From the NCBI RefSeq assembly GCF_001043025.1, contig NZ_JYLD01000017.1:1-64000 (forward strand): DNA of 64,000 nucleotides, written 5' to 3'. Under the pieces are notes generated by a model that did not search any database, was not told the DNA's origin, and saw nothing but the letters and a program-made list of their open reading frames with translations. Shown in pieces: positions 33,334 to 41,997 of the stretch; positions within the stretch are counted from its first letter, which is position 1; each line of letters starts with the position of its first letter. Source of the stretch: Pseudomonas helleri (GTDB lineage Bacteria > Pseudomonadota > Gammaproteobacteria > Pseudomonadales > Pseudomonadaceae). A program made the position numbers and the translations under genes.

Positions 33334-34749
33334 ATGACTCACTACGCCTTGTTGATCGATGGACAATTGCACCCCGGCAAGCAGGACGATGAAGTGCTCG
33401 ACCCGGCCACTGAGCAGGTCGTCGGCTACGCCGCACGCGCTAGTCAGGCACAGGTCGATACCGCTGTGAACTCCGCCCATAACGCCTTTACGGATTGGGC
33501 GGCAAACCCGCAAGCCCGACGCACGGCCTTGGCACTCGCAGCCTCGGTGCTGCGTGAAAACAGCCAGTCGTTGGCCGAACTGATCAGCCGCGAGCAAGGT
33601 CGCCCTCTGCGCTTTACCCTTGGTGAAGTCGCGGGCGCAGCGGCTACGTTCGATTACTACGCCCATTTCGAAGCGCCGGGCGCCGAAATACTGCGCGACG
33701 ACGAGCAGCGCCGGGCAAGCATTGAGCGTCGCCCGCTGGGTGTGGTCGCGGCAATCACGCCGTGGAACGTGCCGATCATTTTGCTGGTGCTCAAACTCGC
33801 CCCGGCGCTGCACGCGGGCAACACTGTGGTGGCAAAACCATCGGAGCACACCCCGCTGTCGACCCTTTTGCTGGGCCAACTGCTCAAAGACGTGTTCCCG
33901 GCGGGCGTTCTGAATATCGTCGCCGGTGACGGTGAAGTCGGTGAGCAACTCAGCAGTCACCCTCTGGTTCGCCACATCACCTTCACTGGCAGCGTCGCCA
34001 CCGGCAAACGTCTGTACGCGGGCGCCGCCAGTGACCTCAAGCGCCTGACGCTGGAGTTGGGCGGCAATGATGCCGCGCTGGTGCTCGAAGACGCTGACAT
34101 ACCGGCCATTGCCGAAACGTTGTTCTGGGGCGCGTTCTGGAACAGCGGCCAGGTGTGCTTCGCGATCAAGCGCCTGTATGTCCACGAAAGCCTGTTCCAG
34201 CCCCTGATCGACGCGTTGGTCGCCCGTGCCGAAAAAACTCGTCTGGGCCACGGCCTCGACGCGCAAACCGAGCTTGGGCCATTGACCAATCGCCAGCAGT
34301 TGGAGCGCGTCAAGGCGCTGCTGGCCGATGCCCGCAAGCACGGCGCAGTGATCCATAGCGGTGGCGAGCAGCCTGAAGGCCCGGGCTATTTCTTTGCCCC
34401 GACCATCGTCAGCGGGATTGGCGCAGGCGTTGCGTTGGTAGACGAAGAACAGTTCGGGCCGGTGCTGCCAGTGATCCCGTTCAGCGACGTCGAAGACGCC
34501 ATCCGCCAGGCCAACGCCAGCCCTTACGGCTTGGGCGCCTCGGTATGGACCCGTGACATCGCCCGCGGCGAGGCCATTGCGCGGCGTCTGGATGCAGGTT
34601 TGGCCTGGGTCAACCAGCACCTTGAAGTGCAACCCGGCGCACCGAAAGGCGGCTACAAATGGAGCGGTCTTGGCTACGAAGGCGGGTTGCGCGGCTATGA
34701 AGCCTTCAGTGACCTGCAAGTGCTCAACATCGCTCGCCCGGCGGTTTAA
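33334..34749 (+). CDS. NAD(P)-dependent aldehyde dehydrogenase
   Basis: A 471-residue aldehyde dehydrogenase with general base Glu241 (LELGGND), nucleophile Cys275 (NSGQVCFA) and the ITPWNVP oxyanion region. It lies 10 bp after the GMC gene in one operon; together they convert R-CH2OH to R-COOH. The class resembles benzaldehyde/succinate-semialdehyde-type enzymes; the substrate is not resolved. Confidence 0.92.
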   Translation: MTHYALLIDGQLHPGKQDDEVLDPATEQVVGYAARASQAQVDTAVNSAHNAFTDWAANPQARRTALALAASVLRENSQSLAELISREQGRPLRFTLGEVAGAAATFDYYAHFEAPGAEILRDDEQRRASIERRPLGVVAAITPWNVPIILLVLKLAPALHAGNTVVAKPSEHTPLSTLLLGQLLKDVFPAGVLNIVAGDGEVGEQLSSHPLVRHITFTGSVATGKRLYAGAASDLKRLTLELGGNDAALVLEDADIPAIAETLFWGAFWNSGQVCFAIKRLYVHESLFQPLIDALVARAEKTRLGHGLDAQTELGPLTNRQQLERVKALLADARKHGAVIHSGGEQPEGPGYFFAPTIVSGIGAGVALVDEEQFGPVLPVIPFSDVEDAIRQANASPYGLGASVWTRDIARGEAIARRLDAGLAWVNQHLEVQPGAPKGGYKWSGLGYEGGLRGYEAFSDLQVLNIARPAV

Positions 34750-34757
34750 ACGCCTCT

Positions 34758-34800
34758 GTTGGAGCGAGCTTTTGATCCTTTAAAACGCTCGCGCCTACAC
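34758..34800. repeat. Intergenic palindrome (GAGCGAGCTTG family), degraded copy 2
   Basis: GGAGCGAGC (34761-34769) pairs with GCTCGCGCC (34787-34795); the inner CTCGCGATC arms are lost. It separates the aldehyde dehydrogenase and MFS genes. Confidence 0.65.
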
Positions 34801-34831
34801 GGTTTGATTTATTTCTGATGAAGGATTTCTT

Positions 34832-36022
34832 ATGCGCCCCGGTAGCTGGCCCTCGATTATCTTGACCCTTGCCTTCGCCGTGATTATCGCGGCGTGCCAC
34901 GGTAAAACCATTCTGCTGATCGCCGACATCGCCAAAGCCTATTCGGTCAGCCCTTCTCACGCCAGTTGGGTGGTGTCGGCTGTGGCCATCGTTGCGGCGA
35001 TCGCTTCGCCGGTCGTCAACTGGGGGGTGGCGCGCGTGGGCGAGCGACGCGCCATCATCTTCGGCCTGATCGTCGCAGCCGTGTGCAGTTACCTGGCCAG
35101 CCAGACCACTGAGTTTTCGACCTTATTGACCCTGCGTGTTATCGAAGGCGCCGGTTATATCAGCGTCGTGCTGGCCGCGCTGGCGCTACTGGTGCACACC
35201 ACCCACGGTAAACGCCGCACCAGCGCCCTGGCGTTCTGGTCGGTGGCATCGCCACTGGGCGGAGCGATTGCGATTTTTGCCGTGTCGCCCTACATCGGCG
35301 GCGACAACGGCCAATGGCGCATCGCGTTCAGCGGCCATGCGGTGATTTTGTTGCTGCTGTTACTGGCCACGCCGCTGCTGCCGTCGATCAACCTGGCCAA
35401 CCGCGCCGAACGCAAACCGCTGTCCCAGGTTTTCAAGATTTACGCCGACCCGTCTGCCCTGCGCCTGGGAGCAGCGGTGGGAGCACCACTGACCGTGGCC
35501 CTCGGGTTGATCACCATCACCCCGGACTACTTGATTCACGTGCTCAAAGTCGCGCCCGCGACCATCGGCGTGATCTCGACCGTGGGCATCCTGTCCAGTG
35601 TGGTGGCCGGACTGTTCGCCGGTTTTATCCTCAACCTGCGCGTCATCGGGCCCATCAGCGTCATCGCCGGTGCCTTGATTGGCGTGACGCTTGAGGTGCT
35701 GGTGTTTATCCCTGGGGTGAGCGTTGACGTGGCGATTGCCGCCAAAGTGGCGCAAGGCTTTTTCAGCAGTTTCGTGGTGGCCTGGGTGTTCACCAGCATC
35801 CCGAAAATGACCCGCAATGGCGACGTCATGGGCGCAGGCGGCATTGCCGAGCAAGCGCTGTACATCTCGATGTTTCTGGGGCCGGTACTGCTCTATCCGC
35901 TGTTCGCCTTGCCGACCCGTGTGCCGTTTTTCGTCGCGTTGATTGTCTCCAGCCTGCTGCCGTTGTTCCTGTTGCCGCTGGGTTTTAAACGCAACGAATC
36001 CAGCCCGTTAGTGCCTGCGTAA
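34832..36022 (+). CDS. MFS transporter in the receptor-1 operon
   Basis: A 396-residue protein with 12 transmembrane helices. Starts at the ATG at 34832, 6 nt after AAGGA. The loop GVARVGERRAIIFGLI is the MFS A-motif-like region. It probably exports the oxidised product or imports the substrate across the inner membrane for the GMC/aldehyde dehydrogenase pathway. No specific family identified. Confidence 0.85.
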   Translation: MRPGSWPSIILTLAFAVIIAACHGKTILLIADIAKAYSVSPSHASWVVSAVAIVAAIASPVVNWGVARVGERRAIIFGLIVAAVCSYLASQTTEFSTLLTLRVIEGAGYISVVLAALALLVHTTHGKRRTSALAFWSVASPLGGAIAIFAVSPYIGGDNGQWRIAFSGHAVILLLLLLATPLLPSINLANRAERKPLSQVFKIYADPSALRLGAAVGAPLTVALGLITITPDYLIHVLKVAPATIGVISTVGILSSVVAGLFAGFILNLRVIGPISVIAGALIGVTLEVLVFIPGVSVDVAIAAKVAQGFFSSFVVAWVFTSIPKMTRNGDVMGAGGIAEQALYISMFLGPVLLYPLFALPTRVPFFVALIVSSLLPLFLLPLGFKRNESSPLVPA

Positions 36023-36032
36023 GGCGGCCGGG

Positions 36033-36079
36033 GTGCTGCTCTTGCAGCACCCTCGCAGCAGGTGCTTTTGTACCAGCAA
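36033..36079. promoter_or_regulatory. Paired upstream activator sites of TonB receptor 2
   Basis: GTGCTG-N6-CAGCAC (36033-36050, perfect palindrome) and GTGCTT-N6-CAGCAA (36062-36079), centres 29 bp apart. The pair lies about 96-125 bp upstream of a sigma54-like element. Confidence 0.7.
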
Positions 36080-36164
36080 CCCTGCCCTCTTTTCCCGCGT
36101 TGGCACGCTATTTTTTTACATTTACTTTCAGTTACTTACGTTTTTAATCAGCCGTTTTCAATCT

Positions 36165-36180
36165 CGGTACGGTTGCTGCA
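36165..36180 (+). promoter_or_regulatory. Probable sigma54 promoter of receptor 2
   Basis: CGGTAC-GGTTG-CTGCA keeps the essential GG and GC dinucleotides at the correct distance of ten bases but deviates at other positions. A better -24 half (TGGCAC at 36101) has no GC at -12 and sits too near the activator sites. Confidence 0.5.
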
Positions 36181-36269
36181 ATACCCCCTGTTAACGGGCC
36201 AAGGTACTGGCCTGAAACTGGCCATTTCGAGCGCGTTTAACGCTTGATCCAACAGTCACAGGGAGCATC

Positions 36270-38483
36270 ATGTTTAGTCGAACCACCTTATCGATGGCTA
36301 TCGCCTTAAGTCTTAACAGCACCTACCTCATCGCCGACGACAACGTCGACCCGCAGGCTTCTGCCACCCCTTCCGCAACCCTTGAAAAGGTCACGGTCAC
36401 CGCACAAAAACGCGAAGAAAGCGTGCAGGAAGTGCCTGCCCCCGTCTCGGTGCTCAGCGGCGAAAAAATCCGCCAGGCGTCATTGAACTCAGCGAATGAA
36501 ATCACCCGCTATATTCCCAACGCTTCGGCCGGCACCGTCGACGGGCATGGCCGCCCACGCTGGTGGATCCGCGGTCTGGGCACGGGCGATCAGGGCGCCA
36601 ACACAGTCAGCCCGGTCGGAATCTACATGGACGATGTGTATATCTCGAACATCAGCGCGACAGGTTTCCCGCTGTTCGATCTGGACCGGGTCGAAGTGTT
36701 GCGCGGGCCACAGGGCACGTTGTGGGGCAAGAACACCACAGGCGGCGCGATCAACTTCATCTCAAAAAAACCGTCCTTTAAAGAGGACGGCTACTTTAAG
36801 GTCGATGTCGGCAACTACGCCAACCGTGCAGTAGAAGGTGCCTACGGCGATACGCTGATCGAGGACAAACTCGCCGCCAGGGTTTCGATCCGTCATCAAG
36901 GCAACGACGGCTACAACGAGAACAAGGCCAAAGACAACGATCAGGGCGCGCTGGAGGATGATGCGATTCGTCTGCAGTTGCTAGCCGTGCTGTCGGATGA
37001 TCTGGAGGCCAACCTGAACGTTCACAGTCGCCGCTATCACGACACCGGCAGCTCCAGCTCGGTCAACTACGGCATAGGCCCCAACGGCAATAACCAGTTC
37101 GGCTATCACGTCGACCCCAAGCAAGGCAGCGTTTACTACAACGCCAAGAACCGCGCGAACATCAAGCAGGACGGTGCCAACCTCAACCTCAACTGGCAAT
37201 TGGGCGACCTGCAACTCACCTCGATCAGCGCCATCGAAGCATTTAACCGCGAAGGCGTCAGCGACAGCGACAACACCCCGCTGGAACTTCAACGCGGCTA
37301 CGCCTACGTCGACAGTCGTCAGCTGTCACAAGAGTTTCGCCTGACCTCGCCACGTACTGACCGCTTGAACTGGGTGGCCGGCTTCCATTACTTCCACGAA
37401 GACCTGGACGCCAAAACCGCCAGCGCCGCGCTGGATAACACGTACGTGAGCCGCTACTACAACCGTGTCGCCTACGACCAGACCAGCGAGAGCTACGCGT
37501 TGTTTGGCAGCGTGACCTACAACTTCACCGAAGCCTTCAGCCTCACCGGCGGCCTGCGCTGGACCCGCGAGCGTAAATCCATCGACCTCAACCGCGTGGC
37601 CAACATCGGCCAGGCCGGATTTGCTGGCGGTAACTGGTGGAAACCCGGCAATGTCACCACGCCCTTGGGCATCACCGCCGTGCAAGATGACAGCAATACC
37701 TGGAGTGACTGGACCTACGACGTCACCCCTGAGTACAAGCTTTCAGACCATGCCCGTGTGTACTTGCGTTATTCCAAGGGCTTCCGTTCCGGGGGGTATA
37801 ACGCTGGCGTCACCACCCAGTCGACCGTGGCCACCGTAGATCCGGAATACCTGACCGCATATGAACTGGGCTTTAAATCCGAATGGTTCGATGGCCGCTT
37901 GAATGCCAACGCCAGCGCGTTTTATTACGACTACTCGGACATCCAGTTAAACATCGTGAGCGCGATCAACAACCAGACCGTGTCCCGTTTGGCCAACGGT
38001 GCGCAGGGTGAAGTGTATGGCGCCGAATTCGAGCTCGAAGCCATCCCCGTCGAAAACCTGCACGTCAACTTCGGTTTGGGTTTGCTGCACACCGAATTTA
38101 CCGATTACACCTCGGGCAGCAACGATTACTCGGGCAACACGTTCGTGCGGGCACCCAATGTGTCGGCGGTGATTGGCGCCGACTACCGAATCGCGCTGAA
38201 CGTGGGGGGTGCAATCATTCTCGGCACCGACTGGGACACCCGCAGTCGACAGTACTTCTTCACCAACGACCAGAGCCAGGGCATGCGCAGCGGCGGTTAT
38301 ACCCTGGGCAACGCACGGGTCACGTATGAGCTGGCAGGCGCCAAAAGCGAAGTTACCGCTTATGTGCACAACCTGACCGACAAGGAGTATCGCAGCCACA
38401 CCTTGCCCGGCGGCTACCAGAGTGCCGGGGTGATGTTTGGCGACCCGCGCACCGTGGGTATCTCCGTGACCAGCCGTTTCTGA
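36270..38483 (+). CDS. TonB-dependent outer-membrane receptor 2
   Basis: A 737-residue receptor with a weak signal peptide (MFSRTTLSMAIALSLNSTYL), TonB box-like EKVTVTAQKREES, plug (about 50-180; RWWIRGLGTGDQGANTVSP and LDRVEVLRGPQGTLWGKN) and a barrel ending ISVTSRF. It belongs to the large group of receptors used for organic compounds rather than iron. The downstream periplasmic binding protein for sulfonate-type substrates is in the same operon, so the two likely share a ligand. Confidence 0.9.
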   Translation: MFSRTTLSMAIALSLNSTYLIADDNVDPQASATPSATLEKVTVTAQKREESVQEVPAPVSVLSGEKIRQASLNSANEITRYIPNASAGTVDGHGRPRWWIRGLGTGDQGANTVSPVGIYMDDVYISNISATGFPLFDLDRVEVLRGPQGTLWGKNTTGGAINFISKKPSFKEDGYFKVDVGNYANRAVEGAYGDTLIEDKLAARVSIRHQGNDGYNENKAKDNDQGALEDDAIRLQLLAVLSDDLEANLNVHSRRYHDTGSSSSVNYGIGPNGNNQFGYHVDPKQGSVYYNAKNRANIKQDGANLNLNWQLGDLQLTSISAIEAFNREGVSDSDNTPLELQRGYAYVDSRQLSQEFRLTSPRTDRLNWVAGFHYFHEDLDAKTASAALDNTYVSRYYNRVAYDQTSESYALFGSVTYNFTEAFSLTGGLRWTRERKSIDLNRVANIGQAGFAGGNWWKPGNVTTPLGITAVQDDSNTWSDWTYDVTPEYKLSDHARVYLRYSKGFRSGGYNAGVTTQSTVATVDPEYLTAYELGFKSEWFDGRLNANASAFYYDYSDIQLNIVSAINNQTVSRLANGAQGEVYGAEFELEAIPVENLHVNFGLGLLHTEFTDYTSGSNDYSGNTFVRAPNVSAVIGADYRIALNVGGAIILGTDWDTRSRQYFFTNDQSQGMRSGGYTLGNARVTYELAGAKSEVTAYVHNLTDKEYRSHTLPGGYQSAGVMFGDPRTVGISVTSRF

Positions 38484-38490
38484 TCAACCC

Positions 38491-38517
38491 CGGCGACCGG
38501 AAAACTTCCGATCGCCG
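38491..38517 (+). terminator. Intercistronic stem-loop between receptor 2 and binding protein
   Basis: A 12-bp stem with one mismatch and a 3-nt loop (arms CGGCGACCGGAA and TTCCGATCGCCG) lies 8 bp after the receptor stop, with no T-run. It is more likely an mRNA processing or stabilising element than a full stop. Confidence 0.5.
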
Positions 38518-38538
38518 CTCTACAAGGCAGACCGTCTT

Positions 38539-39579
38539 ATGAAATTTTCGCGCTTTCTGTTAAGCCCGTTGCTGATGCTGGGGCTGCTGGCCAGCTCCGC
38601 AAGTTACGCCGCCGAGCCCTTGAAGACCGTGCGCATTGCTACCGTCGCGTACTCCAACGCGGGCAAAATCACGTTCAACGGCCCCACCTATTTGATGGAC
38701 AAAGACCCGTGGCTCAAAGAGCAACTGGCACAACGCGGCGTCGAACTGCAATGGGTGCCGGCCGCCACCGCATCGGTGGGCACGTTCGTGAATGAAGAGT
38801 TCGCCAACAAACGCATCGACTTTGCGTTCTACGGCGACCTGCCGAGCATCATCCTCAATGCTTCCGGCGTTGCGACCCAACTGATTGCCGCAGGCGGCAT
38901 CGGCAACAACGTTTACCTGGTAGTGCCGCCCGACTCGACGGCCACCTCGATTGATGACCTGAAAGGCAAACGCGTTGCCCTGCATCGGGGTCGGCCTTGG
39001 GAGCTGTCCTTTGCCAAACTGCTGGAGTCGCGCAACTTGGCGTTCGACGATTTCCGCCTGTTCAACCTCAACCCCCAGGCCGGTGGTGCGGCGTTGAGTG
39101 CGGGGCGAATCGACGGGTTATTCACCTTGAGTGACGCCTTTTTGCTGGAAGACAAAAAAGTCGGCAAGATCATTTGGTCCAGCAAACAGGCACCTCTGGA
39201 CTGGAAAATGCGAGCCGAATTGTTTGGCGCCAAAGACTTCATCGCGCAAAACCCCGAGGTCACGCAACTGGTGGTCGATGCTTACCTGAAAGCGTTGAAA
39301 TGGGCCTCGCAAGATGAGCACAAGGCCGAGTACATCGCCCTGCTCTCGCAATCGGGCCAGCCGCAAAGCGTGCTGCTGCGCGAAGTGCAAGGTGAAGCCT
39401 GGAAAGATCACTTCAGCCCGTTGATCAACGCCACCTTGCGCCAGCACTACGCCGACGGCATCGCCTATAGCTTGCAGTCCAAGTTGATCCGCAAAGACGT
39501 CAATGTGGATAACTTGCTCGACGACCGCTTCGTCAAACAGGGCCTGAAGAACCTCATCCTCACCGAGGAGTGGAAGTAA
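38539..39579 (+). CDS. Periplasmic binding protein for sulfonate/sulfate ester (SsuA/AtsR-like)
   Basis: A 346-residue protein with a signal peptide (cleavage after SASYA) and the NMT1/SsuA-type binding fold: ATVAYSNAGKITFNG, DFAFYGDLPSIILNASG, then SIDDLKGKRVALHRG. It is the only binding protein of the island with a signal peptide. No permease genes adjoin it, so it probably serves the importer encoded at 48034-50414. Confidence 0.85.
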   Translation: MKFSRFLLSPLLMLGLLASSASYAAEPLKTVRIATVAYSNAGKITFNGPTYLMDKDPWLKEQLAQRGVELQWVPAATASVGTFVNEEFANKRIDFAFYGDLPSIILNASGVATQLIAAGGIGNNVYLVVPPDSTATSIDDLKGKRVALHRGRPWELSFAKLLESRNLAFDDFRLFNLNPQAGGAALSAGRIDGLFTLSDAFLLEDKKVGKIIWSSKQAPLDWKMRAELFGAKDFIAQNPEVTQLVVDAYLKALKWASQDEHKAEYIALLSQSGQPQSVLLREVQGEAWKDHFSPLINATLRQHYADGIAYSLQSKLIRKDVNVDNLLDDRFVKQGLKNLILTEEWK

Positions 39580-39591
39580 TCGACACCCTGA

Positions 39592-39653
39592 AGGAGCGAG
39601 CTTGTCTCGCGATCTTTTGACCGTGTCAAAGATCGAGAGGCAAGCTCGCTCCT
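39592..39653. repeat. Intergenic palindrome (GAGCGAGCTTG family), copy 3
   Basis: AGGAGCGAGCTTG ... CAAGCTCGCTCCT outer arms with CTCGCGATCTTTTGA / TCAAAGATCGAGAG inner arms lie between convergent genes and are a candidate bidirectional terminator. Confidence 0.8.
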
Positions 39654-39669
39654 GCCGTTTGGCTGGACC

Positions 39670-40398
39670 TTAAGCCGCGTTTTCCAGCAACTTTTTACCC
39701 TCGGCCCACAGGCCGGTCATGTTCCACTGCTGCTCCAGAACCCCTGGGCCAAACTCTTTGGAACCGCCCAAGCCTTCGGCCAGGCCCTGGAACCAGGCGC
39801 CTTCTTCAATCAACAAGATCAACTTGGCCACTTGAATAATTCCTGTGCCCCAGAAGGTTGCGCCGCCGTTGGCTTCCAGAATCGCCGGCAAGTGCGGGTT
39901 CGCTTCCAGGTTCTGCACAATGAAATCAGCCTCGGGCTGTCGACGGTCAATGTAGATCGGCAACTCGCGGGCCAAGGTCACCCGTTGCGAGGCCGCATAG
40001 CGAATCGGCAGCACTTGATGCGCGCTGGCCCAACCACCCAGCCATGGCGTGTGCACATGCGTCACCACGTTCACTTCCGGGCGCTGGGCAAAGATCGCCG
40101 CATAACGCTTGCCATTGCCCCCTGCCTTGCGGCCGCTCAGCGGGCCTTCAACCGATTCGTCCACATACACCTCGCCGTCGTAGTCAGCGACCACGGCGCG
40201 GATCTCTTCGTCATCTGCCCACGGGCCGGGCGCATGCAGGGCAATCACCAAACGGGTTTGCGGCACTCGCACATACGCCTGGAAGGTATTGGTAGCGGTC
40301 AGCGTACGGGTGTTTTTCAGCACACGAGTCGCTTTGGCAAAATCGCGTTTGGCTTGCTCAAGGAAGCTCAGTTGTTCAACGGTCAACGAGTGGGTCAT
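39670..40398 (-). CDS. Class II aldolase/adducin-family protein
   Basis: 242 residues from the ATG at 40396-40398 (GGAG upstream); a longer frame to 40488 adds a Cys-rich leader lacking family character. Zn-ligand motif VVTHVHTPWLGG and family features (GPLSGRKAGGNGKRYAAIF, ILEANGGATFWGTG) match the fuculose-aldolase/adducin fold. Such enzymes cleave or decarboxylate small oxygenated compounds, or act as methylthioribulose dehydratase-like lyases. Its minus-strand sigma54 element and shared activator sites suggest sulfur-starvation control. Confidence 0.82.
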   Translation of the reverse strand: MTHSLTVEQLSFLEQAKRDFAKATRVLKNTRTLTATNTFQAYVRVPQTRLVIALHAPGPWADDEEIRAVVADYDGEVYVDESVEGPLSGRKAGGNGKRYAAIFAQRPEVNVVTHVHTPWLGGWASAHQVLPIRYAASQRVTLARELPIYIDRRQPEADFIVQNLEANPHLPAILEANGGATFWGTGIIQVAKLILLIEEGAWFQGLAEGLGGSKEFGPGVLEQQWNMTGLWAEGKKLLENAA

Positions 40399-40460
40399 GG
40401 CGTAGGCTCCAGCTAATCGATTAGTAATGCCGGGCGAAAATCCGGGCATGCCCGCTACAC

Positions 40461-40476
40461 AGCACTTCCTGTGCCA
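40461..40476 (-). promoter_or_regulatory. Sigma54-like promoter facing the aldolase gene
   Basis: On the minus strand TGGCAC-AGGAA-GTGCT has a perfect -24 and the conserved GC of -12. It lies 63 bp before the aldolase ATG and about 90 bp from the nearest activator site. Confidence 0.55.
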
Positions 40477-40557
40477 GCCCCGACACAAAAATTAACGCGT
40501 TGTTTTAAAAGACATTTATTAAAGATCAGAGAATTATTCCGCCACCTGCTGTTGATC

Positions 40558-40607
40558 TTGCTGCGGTGCCAGCATGACGTGCTGATCAATTGCTGCTGCA
40601 CCAGCAA
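40558..40607. promoter_or_regulatory. Paired activator sites shared by divergent genes
   Basis: TTGCTG-N6-CAGCAT (40558-40575) and TTGCTG-N6-CAGCAA (40590-40607, extended to ATTGCTG/CAGCAAT), centres 32 bp apart. They sit between the divergent sigma54 promoters. Confidence 0.8.
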
Positions 40608-40658
40608 TCACACCCGGGGCCATTGTGCAAAGCCCCGATCCAGAGGGCTCCGGGGCCT

Positions 40659-40674
40659 TGGCACAGGCGTTGCA
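40659..40674 (+). promoter_or_regulatory. Sigma54 -24/-12 promoter of the monooxygenase gene
   Basis: TGGCAC-AGGCG-TTGCA is a perfect consensus, 63 bp before the monooxygenase ATG. Confidence 0.88.
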
Positions 40675-40736
40675 ATTACCTCGGTAACGCGGCTCTCGAG
40701 GTGATGAGCCCGACCACTGTCACTCTGGAGTTATTC

Positions 40737-41906
40737 ATGAGTACCGAGTTCTTCTGGCGCCTGCCTCTGGGCAGTGATGGGCATGATTTGGCAAGTGATA
40801 AAAACACCCGTGGCAGTGCGATTTACCGCCCCGGCAATATCGCCCCCGGCCGCTTGCCCAATGGCGAACCTGACGGCTTCACCTATATCGACTACATCGC
40901 TCAGGTGGCCAAAGCCGCTGAGCTGGCAGGCTTTGAAGGCGCACTGCTGCCCACCGGCCCTGAGCCATGGATCGCGGCTGCCGCACTGGCCCGCGAAACC
41001 CGCCGTATCAAGTTTCTGATCGCCTTCCAGGCCACCTGGACCCTGCCCGCCTATGCCGCGCAGCAAGCGGCGATTCTGCAAAACCTCAGCCACGGGCGCC
41101 TGGACTGGAACATCATCACCGGCGGCAACCCGGCGTCACAGCGGGCCAACGGAGACTTTCTGGAACACGACAAACGCTACCAGCGCACCGGCGAGTTCCT
41201 CGACATCATCAAGGGTCTGTGGGAGAACGAATCGTTCTCTTATCAGGGCGATATCTACCAGTTGGAAAACGGCTCGCTGCCACGCGGACTGACCAAAGAG
41301 CGCAAGCCGGGGGTGTACTTCTCAGGGTTTTCCGACCCGGCACTGGACGTTGCCGCCCGCCATGCAGACGTTTACCTGAACTGGGCCGAGCCGGTGGATA
41401 AACTCAAGCCGCACATCGAGCGCGTGCGCGAACTGGCCGACAAACAAGGCCGCGAAGTCCGTTTCGGCATTCGTATCGACTTGTTCGCCCGCGAGACCGA
41501 AGAGGCCGCCTGGTCAGACTTGCGCCGCCAATACGAGCGTATCGACGCCAAGACCAGCGACTTCATCAAGAACTTCGCCAGCGGTTCGGACTCCGTGGGT
41601 GCCGCCCGGCAAACCGCCTACCACCAGAACTCCCAACGCTTCGAAGACCTGATCATCGGACCCAACCTGTGGGCCGGTTTCGGCAAGGCCAAACCCGGCC
41701 CCACCATTGGCCTGGTGGGCAGCCACGAGAACGTTGCCGAGCGGCTGGCCGAGTACCGCGATGCCGGTTTCTCGACCTTTATCCTGGCCGGTAACCCGCA
41801 CCTGGAAGAAGCCTTGCGTATTGGCCAGGAAGTGCTGCCGCTTGTGCACCAGCGCCCTGTAGCCGAGACCGCGCCGGTCACGGCTGGCCTCAAGGCCGCT
41901 GGCTGA
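40737..41906 (+). CDS. FMNH2-dependent sulfonate monooxygenase (SsuD-like, LLM class)
   Basis: A 389-residue luciferase-like monooxygenase starting at MSTEFFWRLPLG (ATG 40737, GGAG 7 nt upstream). The TIM barrel keeps SsuD-family segments: ITGGNPASQRANGDFLEHD, FSGFSDPALDVAARHAD, and VGSHENVAERLAEYRDAG near the end. SsuD-type enzymes use reduced flavin and O2 to cleave C-S bonds of alkanesulfonates; related DszA and SfnG act on sulfones. No flavin reductase (SsuE/MsuE) is in the window, so that partner must come from elsewhere. Controlled by the sigma54 promoter above. Confidence 0.88.
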   Translation: MSTEFFWRLPLGSDGHDLASDKNTRGSAIYRPGNIAPGRLPNGEPDGFTYIDYIAQVAKAAELAGFEGALLPTGPEPWIAAAALARETRRIKFLIAFQATWTLPAYAAQQAAILQNLSHGRLDWNIITGGNPASQRANGDFLEHDKRYQRTGEFLDIIKGLWENESFSYQGDIYQLENGSLPRGLTKERKPGVYFSGFSDPALDVAARHADVYLNWAEPVDKLKPHIERVRELADKQGREVRFGIRIDLFARETEEAAWSDLRRQYERIDAKTSDFIKNFASGSDSVGAARQTAYHQNSQRFEDLIIGPNLWAGFGKAKPGPTIGLVGSHENVAERLAEYRDAGFSTFILAGNPHLEEALRIGQEVLPLVHQRPVAETAPVTAGLKAAG

Positions 41907-41938
41907 AACTCAGCCCTGCGTTTCACCCCTTCATACCA

Positions 41939-41970
41939 CCCCGCACACACGTCAGTGTCTGCGGGGTTTT
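41939..41970 (+). terminator. Terminator after the monooxygenase gene
   Basis: CCCCGCA pairs with TGCGGGG, with an inner CAC/GTG pair, followed by TTTT. It separates the monooxygenase from the ABC exporter genes 28 bp downstream, which may depend on read-through. Confidence 0.7.
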
Positions 41971-41997
41971 GACGATCCGCGTATCGGTCCACAAAGA

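Noticed and set aside
36101..36116. TGGCAC element upstream of receptor 2 as sigma54 promoter
   Set aside because: The -12 half is all T without the essential GC, and it lies only about 22 bp from the proximal activator site; 36165-36180 fits better.
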